Source of the DNA: JACQFK01 sp964619955
Lineage (GTDB): Bacteria > Planctomycetota > MHYJ01 > JACPRB01
Assembly (NCBI GenBank): GCA_964619955.1
Contig: CAZUJF010000021.1
Location: 1 to 64,000, forward strand
Reading direction: 5' to 3'
DNA: 64,000 nucleotides
The notes beneath the pieces are model-generated. The model did no database searches. It saw only the letters and a program-made list of their open reading frames with translations, and was not told the DNA's origin. The position numbers were made by a program, and so were the translations under genes. Positions within the stretch are counted from its first letter, which is position 1. Every line of letters begins with the position of its first letter. Below are positions 51,272 through 57,459 of the stretch, in pieces.

Positions 51272-52459
51272 CTACCCGCCCCTGGCTTCATCCAGCCCCA
51301 GCTCCACCGCATCCCCGATCCAGGTTCCCTGGACGAGGCGGCGCCCGCGCTGCGGGGTGACGATGTGCCGGGCGACGATCGCCTTCCGGCCGAGCAGGCC
51401 TTCGACGATCTTGAAGCCGCGCGGCTCCGGGTCCGGCGTTTCACCCCACTTCACCTCGATCAGCCGGAGGCGTCCGCCCTCCTCCCGGACGAAATCCACC
51501 TCCGCCCCCAGCGAGTCCCGGTAGAAGCAGATCCGGTCGGGTTCGCCGCGCCGGGCGTAGTGGCGGACGAGCTGGCCGAAGACGCAGGTCTCGAAGAAGG
51601 CCCCGAGCAGGCTGCTCGCGCGCAGCGTCTCCGGTCGGTCGAACCCGCAGAGAAACGCGGCGAGCCCCGTATCCAGGAAGTAAAGCTTGGGGGTTTTGAC
51701 GAGGCGGCGCCCCAGGTTCCGGGACCAGGGCGGGACCAGGCGGATGAGGTCGGAGGTCTCCAGAACGCTGAGCCAGCTCTTGATCGTGTTGGGGCTGATG
51801 CCGATGTCGGCGGCGAGGCCGCTGAGAGAGAGGAGCTGCCCGGTTCTCAGGGCGCAGAGCCGGAGGAAGCGGTCGAAGTCGCGGAGATTCTGGACGCGAA
51901 GGACCTGCCGCACGTCGCGCTCGAGGTAGGTGGCGACGTAGTCGGCGTAGTACCGGGAGGGGGGGAGGTCCTGGGCGACGAGTTCCGGATAACCTCCTTT
52001 CCAGATCCAGGGGATGAGGGATTCTCCGGAGAGCGGGCGGCCGGCGACGGGCTCGATCTCGGCCAGGGAAAGCGAGTGGAGCTGGAGGACGGCGACGCGC
52101 CCGGCGAGGCTTTCGCCGACGCCCGCCATGAGGGGGAAGTTCTGGGAGCCGGTGAGGAGGTATTGGCCGGCCTCCCCGCGCCGCGCGTCGACGGCGGCTT
52201 TGATCGCCCGGAAGAGGCGGGGGGCGTACTGGATCTCGTCGATGATGAGCGGGGCGGGGTGGCGTTCGAGGAAGGCGGCGCCGGACTGCTCGGCCTCCTC
52301 GGCGACGGACGGCAGGTCGAGGCTGACGTAGCGGTGCCCGGGGAAGCGGGTTTCCAGGAGGCGGGTCTTGCCCACCTGGCGGGGTCCGGTGAGCAGGACG
52401 ACGGGCCTCCGGGAAGCCTCGGCCTGAAGGAGGGGCAGGAGGAAGCGGTCGATCCACAT
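51272..52459 (-). CDS. AAA ATPase with DUF4143 domain
   Basis: The N-terminal AAA domain has Walker A VVLLTGPRQVGKTRLLE (about residues 20-35), Walker B PLIIDEIQYAPRLF and a sensor region QYLLTGSQNFPLM. The middle contains a winged helix (LSLSGLAADIGISPNTIKSW). The DUF4143 end has GAEVDFVREEGGRLRLIEVK, which matches a PD-(D/E)xK nuclease-like core (E, D, E-x-K). These proteins are widespread in bacteria and archaea without a settled function. The promoter lies at 52468-52496 and implies a very short leader. Confidence 0.9.
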   Translation of the reverse strand: MWIDRFLLPLLQAEASRRPVVLLTGPRQVGKTRLLETRFPGHRYVSLDLPSVAEEAEQSGAAFLERHPAPLIIDEIQYAPRLFRAIKAAVDARRGEAGQYLLTGSQNFPLMAGVGESLAGRVAVLQLHSLSLAEIEPVAGRPLSGESLIPWIWKGGYPELVAQDLPPSRYYADYVATYLERDVRQVLRVQNLRDFDRFLRLCALRTGQLLSLSGLAADIGISPNTIKSWLSVLETSDLIRLVPPWSRNLGRRLVKTPKLYFLDTGLAAFLCGFDRPETLRASSLLGAFFETCVFGQLVRHYARRGEPDRICFYRDSLGAEVDFVREEGGRLRLIEVKWGETPDPEPRGFKIVEGLLGRKAIVARHIVTPQRGRRLVQGTWIGDAVELGLDEARGG

Positions 52460-52467
52460 GCCTTACA

Positions 52468-52496
52468 ATTATGCAATATGATTGACGTTTTATCAA
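52468..52496 (-). promoter_or_regulatory. Consensus-like promoter of the DUF4143 gene
   Basis: On the minus strand TTGATA and CATAAT have a 17-base spacer. The -10 element ends only 8 bases before the ATG at 52459, so the transcript should be nearly leaderless. Confidence 0.65.
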
Positions 52497-52531
52497 CAAT
52501 TGCAAAGGTGGGTCGCCCGCCCCCCGTCCCC

Positions 52532-52741
52532 CGCCTATCGCCTATCGCCTATCGCCTATCGCCTATCGCCTATCGCCTATCGCCTTNNNNNNNNNNNNNN
52601 NNNNNNNNNNNNNNNNNNNNNNNNNNNNNNNNNNNNNNNNNNNNNNNNNNNNNNNNNNNNNNNNNNNNNNNNNNNNNNNNNNNNNNCGCCTATCGCCTAT
52701 CGCCTATCGCCTATCGCCTATCGCCTATCGCCTATCGCCTT
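52532..52741. repeat. CGCCTAT heptamer array interrupted by an assembly gap
   Basis: Perfect tandem CGCCTAT units run from 52532 to the gap and resume from 52687 to about 52741. About eight units are visible on each side of the gap, and the true copy number is unknown. The array encodes AYRLSPI in one frame but no gene. Its right end forms the final codons of the minus-strand Cys-rich gene (stop at 52718). Confidence 0.9.
52587..52686. other. Assembly gap (100 N)
   Basis: Exactly 100 Ns, a conventional placeholder, lie within the heptamer array. The array most likely collapsed or broke the assembly, so the real distance is not known. Confidence 0.98.
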
Positions 52742-53419
52742 CTCTTCCTCCAGCCCTCGGATTCCCGCTCCATCGAGCAGGGCGGCTCGCGTAAACGTCG
52801 TTTTCTCATACATCAACGCCAGCACCGGCGGAGGATCGTGTTCCGGCACCCTCGCCCGCAGCGCGTCCAGCTTCGCGCAGAGGAACGTGTTGCAGGTCAC
52901 CGAGCGCAGCGCGCGGGGCAGCCCGCAGCCCGTGGCCGCGTGGAAGACGCAGGAGTCCCGGGTCGTCTCGGCGGGCAGGTGCGCCCGGTAGGCCTCGAGG
53001 AGGCGGGGGAGGCTCCAGTCCGGATGGGCTTCGAGGACCCGGACGACGGTCTCCTCGGTGACGTAGGCGTGGGTGCCGCCGGACTGGCAGCAGTTCCCGC
53101 GGCAGGCGCCGCAGGCCAGGCGGGCGAGGCGTTCGCGTCCGTTGGCCGGGGCCTCGGCGCCGGGGGGATCGGCTTCCAGCGACGCGCGATCGAGGACGGC
53201 GCCCTCCGCTTTTTCGGCGAGGTGTTCGAGGAAGCGGGCGGCGCGGACGGGATCCTGCGGGGCGAGGGGGCGGTCGTTGGTCGGGAGGATGACGCGGACG
53301 GCGTCCGCGGGGATCGCCGCGCCGAGCCGGGCGCGCAGCTCGGGTTCGAGGCGCCGCGCGTCCGCCTCCGCCTCCTCGCCGGAGCGCCGCCACGCCGCTT
53401 CGTCGAGGTCCACGAGCAC
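52718..53419 (-). CDS. Cys-rich YkgJ-like protein
   Basis: The 233-residue protein holds a cysteine cluster LACGACRGNCCQSGGTHAYV (C-x2-C-x3-CC) and further Cys residues in DSCVFHAATGCGLP and VTCNTFLC. This pattern resembles YkgJ-type zinc- or iron-chelating proteins, although the spacing differs. The start is GTG 53419; no ATG is available in frame. The final residues (EKAIGDRR) and the stop are encoded by the CGCCTAT array, so the native C-terminus may have been changed by repeat growth. The function is unknown. Confidence 0.65.
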   Translation of the reverse strand: MLVDLDEAAWRRSGEEAEADARRLEPELRARLGAAIPADAVRVILPTNDRPLAPQDPVRAARFLEHLAEKAEGAVLDRASLEADPPGAEAPANGRERLARLACGACRGNCCQSGGTHAYVTEETVVRVLEAHPDWSLPRLLEAYRAHLPAETTRDSCVFHAATGCGLPRALRSVTCNTFLCAKLDALRARVPEHDPPPVLALMYEKTTFTRAALLDGAGIRGLEEEKAIGDRR

Positions 53420-53436
53420 TGTTGTAGCGGGGGCAT

Positions 53437-53497
53437 GAAGAATAAGGAATGAAGATTCCAGGGGGCCGATCGCCGCGCGTCAGGATTCCCTCTTCCC
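53437..53497. repeat. Degenerate GAATAAG-type element, copy D
   Basis: GAATAAG, GAATGAA and GATTCCA are followed by a short GC core and GTCAGGATTCCCTCTTCCC. It is a shortened relative of copies A-C, upstream of the Cys-rich gene and of the Fic gene. Confidence 0.5.
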
Positions 53498-53525
53498 GCG
53501 GCGCGACAATACTGGAATCAAATAG

Positions 53526-53554
53526 TTGACAATTAGTAAAGCCTTCCCTAGAGT
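53526..53554 (+). promoter_or_regulatory. Predicted promoter of the fic gene, probably leaderless
   Basis: TTGACA (53526-53531) and TAGAGT (53549-53554) are separated by 17 bases. The ATG at 53561 lies where transcription would begin. Confidence 0.6.
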
Positions 53555-53560
53555 TGGATC

Positions 53561-54586
53561 ATGCCCCCGCCGTACAAGCCCTTCTTCGAGCGCTCGGCCC
53601 TCCTGGTGCGGCATCTGACGCAGGCCTCCGCGCTGGGGGCCTGGATCCAGGAGCAGGCTTTGGACGTCTCATGGATCGCCCCGACCCAGCGGGAGGCGCT
53701 GGTGCGGCTCGCCCATTACTCCACCCGCATCGAAGGCAACCCGCTCACGCTGCCGGAGGTGGAAGCCCTGGCGGCCGGGAAGGATCTGGGCGTGGAAGAC
53801 CGGGCGAAGCGGGAGGTGCTCAATTATTTTGCCGCGCTCCGGTGGATCTGGCAGCGGAGTCCGCCGCGGGACATCGAAGAAGGCGACCTTCTTCGTCTGC
53901 ACCGGCAGATCTCCCAGGGACTGCTGCCTCCTGGGGAGGGCGGCGCGTACAAGACCCGGCCCAACGCCGTCTATCAGGGCTCGCGGGTCATCTACCGGCC
54001 GCCCCCGCCCGAGGCGACGCCGGTGCTGACGCGGGCATTGCTGGACTGGCTGAATTCAAGCGATGCGCGGGCGGAGCATGCGGTGGTCGTCGCCTCGGTG
54101 GCGCATCACCGCTTGGTGTCCATCCACCCCTTCTCCGACGGAAATGGGAGAACCTCGAGGGCCCTGGCGTCCTGGCTCCTATTTCGCCGCGGGTTTGACA
54201 CGCACCACATCTTTGCCGTGGACGAATTCTTTGATGCCGATCGGAAACGATATTACGAGATGATTCAGAGGGTTCGGGAGAGGCGGGACGATCTGACGTC
54301 CTGGGTGGAGTACGTGAGTGAGGGGGTTGTCGAGACGCTTCGAAGAACGCAGCGTCGGATCCAGATGCTCCGGGCGAAGTCCCCGCTGCGCAGGCTCCTG
54401 CTCAACCGGTCCCAGGAGCGGCTGCTGCAGATTCTGGGGGAGCATCCGGGGATGGGGGGAGGAGACCTGTCGCGGAGCCTGGGGGGCACCCGAAGCCACC
54501 TCAGCAAGCTGCTCAAGCCGCTCCTTGAGGCGGGACTGGTCGTGAAGGAAGGATCGACCAAGGCCTCGACCTACCGGCTCGGGTAG
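53561..54586 (+). CDS. Fic-domain protein with autoinhibitory motif and winged helix
   Basis: The Fic active site HPFSDGNGRTSRALASWLLF (about residue 188) is complete, so AMP or a related nucleotide moiety can be transferred to target hydroxyls. Upstream, STRIEGNPLTLPEVE (about residue 56) fits the inhibitory helix motif [S/T]xxxE[G/N], placing this protein in the self-inhibited class II type. Residues 265-341 form a winged helix (LLQILGEHPGMGGGDLSRSL, THLSKLLKPLLEAGLVVKEG-like text), suggesting DNA binding and transcription control. The predicted promoter makes the mRNA leaderless. No antitoxin partner is adjacent. Confidence 0.92.
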   Translation: MPPPYKPFFERSALLVRHLTQASALGAWIQEQALDVSWIAPTQREALVRLAHYSTRIEGNPLTLPEVEALAAGKDLGVEDRAKREVLNYFAALRWIWQRSPPRDIEEGDLLRLHRQISQGLLPPGEGGAYKTRPNAVYQGSRVIYRPPPPEATPVLTRALLDWLNSSDARAEHAVVVASVAHHRLVSIHPFSDGNGRTSRALASWLLFRRGFDTHHIFAVDEFFDADRKRYYEMIQRVRERRDDLTSWVEYVSEGVVETLRRTQRRIQMLRAKSPLRRLLLNRSQERLLQILGEHPGMGGGDLSRSLGGTRSHLSKLLKPLLEAGLVVKEGSTKASTYRLG

Positions 54587-54646
54587 GCCCCGTCCGATCA
54601 TCCGACCAAACTGCGGACATCCCGGAGTTTGGTCGAATCCAGGATC

Positions 54647-54750
54647 CAAGGAGCCCCCCGCAGTCCGCCCGGCTTCCTTCTTCCCGTCCTCCGTCTACGG
54701 TCTGCCGTCTTCGGTTTTTCGCCTTCCGTCTGCAATCCACCGTCTTCCTG
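54647..54750. repeat. Leader plus degenerate 7-base-period array
   Basis: CCAAGGAGCCCCCCGC starts a leader also seen at 55929. From 54684 units such as CCGTCCT, CCGTCTA, CGGTCTG, CCGTCTT and CCGTCTG repeat every seven bases. It is intergenic between fic and higB. Confidence 0.6.
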
Positions 54751-54760
54751 AGTATATACC

Positions 54761-54790
54761 TTGTAAAGGGATACCCTATAGAGGTATTAT
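54761..54790 (+). promoter_or_regulatory. HigBA promoter with internal operator
   Basis: TTGTAA (54761-54766) and TATTAT (54785-54790) are 18 bases apart. ATACC-CTATAGA-GGTAT (54771-54787) is a palindrome filling the spacer, a good candidate for HigA-mediated autorepression. Confidence 0.5.
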
Positions 54791-54800
54791 TCCTGGGGAA

Positions 54801-55091
54801 ATGGCGATACGATCATTTTCGGACAGCGGGACGGAGGAGTTTTTCCTTGCGGGGCGGGCCGCAGGAAAGGCGGGATGGCGCGGGGTGGCCTCGGTGGCCC
54901 GCCGGAAACTCGACCTGCTGCAGTACGCCGTCGATCTGCGCGACTTGAGGAGCCCGCCGGGCAACCGGCTGGAGGCCCTTCAGGGCGACATGAAGGGGCT
55001 CCATTCCATCCGGATAAATGATCAGTGGAGGGTCGTCTTCCGGTGGACGGCCGCCGGTGCGGAAGCCGTCAGGATCACGGACTACCATTGA
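54801..55091 (+). CDS. higB: HigB-family toxin
   Basis: The 96-residue protein is a RelE-fold HigB toxin: MAIRSFSDSGTEEFFLAG, VARRKLDLLQYAVDLRDLRS, PPGNRLEALQGD and the conserved end HSIRINDQWRVVFRW with AVRITDYH. HigB toxins cleave mRNA on the ribosome. The toxin precedes the antitoxin, the inverted order typical of higBA. The palindrome upstream suggests autoregulation by the complex. It has a complete reading frame with no sign of decay. Confidence 0.92.
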   Translation: MAIRSFSDSGTEEFFLAGRAAGKAGWRGVASVARRKLDLLQYAVDLRDLRSPPGNRLEALQGDMKGLHSIRINDQWRVVFRWTAAGAEAVRITDYH

Positions 55092-55101
55092 AGGGAAGCT
55101 C

Positions 55102-55392
55102 ATGAAGAAGATGCTCAGGCCGCCCACGACCCCGGGGGAGATCCTCCAGGAGGAGTTTCTGAAGCCGCTGGGGCTGACCCAGAAGCGGCTGGCGGACCAT
55201 GTGGGCTGCGACGTGAAGGGGGTCAATCGCATCGTGAACGGGCGTTGTGCGGTGACGGCCGACATGGCCGTGCGCCTCGGCGCGGCGCTGGGCACGACGG
55301 CCGAGTTCTGGCTCAACGCCCAGCAGGCGGTCGATCTGCACCAGGCGTCCGGGCGGCTGAAGGTGCTGCCGCGCTCGATCCGCTCCGCCTGA
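55102..55392 (+). CDS. higA: HigA-family antitoxin
   Basis: A 96-residue HTH protein beginning PPTTPGEILQEEFLKPLGLT, the signature of HigA (HTH_3, VapI-like). The recognition helix region is GCDVKGVNRIVNGRCAVTAD and the C-terminal part has LGTTAEFWLNAQQAVDL. It neutralises HigB and represses the shared promoter. GAAGGGAAG upstream of ATG 55102 serves as ribosome binding site. It begins 10 bases after higB. Confidence 0.93.
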   Translation: MKKMLRPPTTPGEILQEEFLKPLGLTQKRLADHVGCDVKGVNRIVNGRCAVTADMAVRLGAALGTTAEFWLNAQQAVDLHQASGRLKVLPRSIRSA

Positions 55393-55394
55393 CC

Positions 55395-55507
55395 CAGCCG
55401 GGCCCTCCCCCGCCGCCCGCCCGTCTTCCGGGCCCGCCCCCCGCCTCCCGCCCGGATCCTCGCTTCCGGCTCCTCGTTCCTCGCCTACCGTCTCCGGTCT
55501 TCTCTTC
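55395..55507. repeat. Degenerate C-rich 7-base-period array downstream of higA
   Basis: The strand is pyrimidine-rich, with CGTCTTCCGGGCCCGC and later CGCCTACCGTCTCCGGTCTT in the heptamer style of the other arrays. It leads into the inverted element at 55508. Confidence 0.5.
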
Positions 55508-55585
55508 CTAGTGGTGAGTCAACTTTCAATCCGTAGGTGCCCGCCGATGCGGGCAACCTACGGATTGAAGTTAGCCGAACCACTA
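55508..55585. mobile_element. 78-bp inverted element (MITE-like)
   Basis: CTAGTGGT and ACCACTAG are perfect ends. Inside them, CTTTCAATCCGTAGGT pairs with ACCTACGGATTGAAG, and the apex is GCCCGC-CGAT-GCGGGC. The element has no coding capacity. It could be a miniature inverted-repeat transposable element or a strong terminator for higBA. A short AGCTTCC heptamer run follows it to about 55618. Confidence 0.5.
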
Positions 55586-55632
55586 GCTTCCAGCTACCAG
55601 CTTCCGGCTTCCGGCGTGAGCAGTCTGGACAT

Positions 55633-55860
55633 CTAACCCGCCCGGAGGGGCTGGACGGATTCGCCTTCCATGACCCGGGCGGCATAGTCGACGGCAGCCA
55701 GGATGCTCTCGCGGGACAGATGGGGGTAGGCCCCCAGGATCGCCTCAACGGGCATGCCGGAGGCGAGGCATTGGAGGATGAAGGCGACCGAGATCCGGGT
55801 GCCGCGGATCACGGGTTTTCCGGCCAGCACGCCGGGCTGGCTGACGATCCAATCGCTCAT
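55633..55860 (-). CDS. DUF433 (VapB45-like antitoxin-type) protein
   Basis: The 75-residue protein reads WIVSQPGVLAGKPVIRGTRI, SVAFILQCLASGMPVEAILG, AYPHLSRESILAAVDYAARV, the full DUF433 pattern. DUF433 proteins are usually antitoxins paired with a PIN-like DUF5615 toxin. No such partner is next to it on either side, so it is an orphan. ATG 55860 gives the standard N-terminus (MSDWIVSQPG). Confidence 0.88.
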   Translation of the reverse strand: MSDWIVSQPGVLAGKPVIRGTRISVAFILQCLASGMPVEAILGAYPHLSRESILAAVDYAARVMEGESVQPLRAG

Positions 55861-55928
55861 GCGGATCGATGCTAGCAGGTGTTCTGCGGCAGGACAAGAG
55901 GCGCCGGCGGCCCGGATCATTCATTCCT

Positions 55929-56104
55929 CCCAAGGAGCCCCCCGCCGCCCGTTCGTCTTCCGGGCCCGCTCCCCGCTCTCGCCTCTCGCCTACCGCCTCT
56001 CGCCTCTCGCCTCTCGCCTCTCGCCTCTCGCCTACCGCCTCTCGCCTCTCGCCTACCGCCTCTCGCCTCTCGCCTACCGCCTCTCGCCTACGGTCTTCTC
56101 TTCC
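55929..56104. repeat. Leader plus CGCCTMY heptamer array upstream of AT-hook gene 1
   Basis: The leader CCAAGGAGCCCCCCGC is followed by CGTCTTCCGGGCCCGC, as at 54647 and 55395. From 55976 the units CGCCTCT and CGCCTAC repeat about seventeen times. It is intergenic and lies about 85 bases before the AT-hook gene at 56190. Confidence 0.85.
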
Positions 56105-56189
56105 CAGCTACTCTCTTCTTTCTTCCCTCTCTCCCTTCGGGTATTATTCCCAGCCGGTGTTTGATTCACATAGACCGGGGAGATGATCC

Positions 56190-56696
56190 ATGGCCAAGAA
56201 GAAACTGTCGGTGGAGCAGCGCGAGGAGCTGCGTCAGGAGCTGGCGGCGTCGATCAAGGCGGGCAAGTCGGTGGTGGAGTCGGTGACGGCGGTGGCGGGG
56301 AAGTACGGGCTGTCGACGGTGACGGTGCGCTGGTACCTGGCGAAGCTGGGGATCGTGCCCAAGGGCAAGCGGGGCCGTCCGGCGGGCAGCAAGACGGCGA
56401 AGCGCGGGCCGGGCCGTCCCAAGGGGAGCGGCCAGAAGCGGGGCCCCGGGCGCCCGAAGGGGAGCGGCCCGAACGGGACGCTGACGGCGGGCATGGTGGC
56501 GGCCGTGCAGTCGAAAGCGGCGGCGGCGATCAAGAACGGCCGGGCGGCGCAGAAGCTGATGCCGCGCTGGGAGAAGCTGGTGGCGCAGGAGCAGGAGCTC
56601 CGCCGCCAGGCGGCTGCGCTCGCGCGGCGTCTCGCCGGCGTCGCCGCCCAGGCCCGCGCGCTGGGCGCGAAGGTCCAGGCGCTGGTCGAGGTCTAA
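56190..56696 (+). CDS. HTH/AT-hook DNA-binding protein, copy 1
   Basis: The N-terminal 55 residues form a helical DNA-binding-like domain (LSVEQREELRQELAASIKAG, VVESVTAVAGKYGLSTVTVR, WYLAKLGI) with a helix-turn-helix look. AT-hook-type motifs follow: GKRGRPAGSK, KRGPGRPKGSG and RGPGRPKGSG. The C-terminal half is Ala/Lys/Arg-rich helix (AQEQELRRQAAALARRLAGV). It probably coats or bends DNA in the minor groove. It lies just downstream of a heptamer array. Copy 2 at 59059 is nearly identical for most of its length. Confidence 0.8.
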   Translation: MAKKKLSVEQREELRQELAASIKAGKSVVESVTAVAGKYGLSTVTVRWYLAKLGIVPKGKRGRPAGSKTAKRGPGRPKGSGQKRGPGRPKGSGPNGTLTAGMVAAVQSKAAAAIKNGRAAQKLMPRWEKLVAQEQELRRQAAALARRLAGVAAQARALGAKVQALVEV

Positions 56697-57051
56697 GCGC
56701 TCCCGGCCGGAATTCAGACAGACGGGATCCCGTCGTCGGATCGCCGGATCTTCACATCCGTCTTCTCTTACCGGAGGTCCCGCCGCCCCTTCGCGGGACT
56801 CGTGGAATCGATCGGATGAGATAGAGGGCCAAGGCAGGACATCCGCCGCCGCCGGGGTGGGAACTGCCCCTGCGGCCGGGACTACCGCGGTCTACCGACT
56901 CCGGATCTTCGCCTTTCCGCCGTCCACCGTGTCTCCCGGCTTCCATCCTCCCCCCGACTCCCGAGGGTTCGTCGGAAGAGCCTCCTCAGGCGGGACGTGG
57001 ACGAGCCCGGAGACGTATGGTAGGCTTCTCCGAGGACCTTGCGGGAAACCC
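56697..57051. repeat. Intergenic region with degenerate 7-base-period array
   Basis: No gene is apparent. GGCCAAGGCAGG (about 56828) begins a leader also found at about 58899. From 56890 the units GGTCTAC, CGACTCC, GGATCTT, CGCCTTT and CCGCCGT run with a period of seven. The last 100 bases before the cassette gene show no promoter I can support. Confidence 0.55.
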
Positions 57052-57459
57052 ATGAGCGACCCAAAACCGAACGACACCGAGGCGGCTGCCCGCGAGGTGA
57101 CTTATCTCCGGAGTGCCGAGCACAAGCGTTACCCGACGGAGGGCGGCCTGCCCAGGTCCACCGCCTCGAAGTGCCCCAAGACGGCCGACAAGGAAGCCAC
57201 GGGAAAGGCGCTGCGGGAAGGAATCGGGAGGTCGATTCGAAAGGGCCTGCATTCAAGGGTCTGGGATGGCCGCTTCCCGCGCTACGTCTGGGGAAGCGTC
57301 ACGGTTCCGGATGCCCAGGGGGCTCCTGAGGAAGTATACTTCGAGGCCCGGCTCACCAATCGCGTGAGCGGCGAATACAAGGCGTGGCCCATCAACGAAG
57401 CCCACGAGTGCGACGCCCTGACTCGAAACCTGAGAAAGCGGATATGGCCCCGAACATAG
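57052..57459 (+). CDS. First gene of an unrecognised two-gene cassette
   Basis: This 135-residue soluble protein begins MSDPKPNDTEAAAREVTYLR. The N-terminal half is charged and basic (KCPKTADKEATGKALREGIG). The C-terminal half has a compact beta pattern with WGSVTVPD, EEVYFEARLTNRVSGEYKAW and ends LRKRIW. I recognise no domain. It overlaps the next gene by 16 bases, so the two are translated together. The pair lies exactly between the two AT-hook paralogues. A small partner or antitoxin role is possible but unproven. Confidence 0.6.
   Translation: MSDPKPNDTEAAAREVTYLRSAEHKRYPTEGGLPRSTASKCPKTADKEATGKALREGIGRSIRKGLHSRVWDGRFPRYVWGSVTVPDAQGAPEEVYFEARLTNRVSGEYKAWPINEAHECDALTRNLRKRIWPRT

Noticed and set aside
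49433..53452. A large protein containing AYRLSPI repeats
   Set aside because: The repeats are the translation of the CGCCTAT array across an assembly gap; the rest is out of frame with the Wzc and DUF4143 genes.
55976..56104. CRISPR array
   Set aside because: Units are 7 bases long with no spacers and no cas genes nearby. It is a simple tandem repeat.
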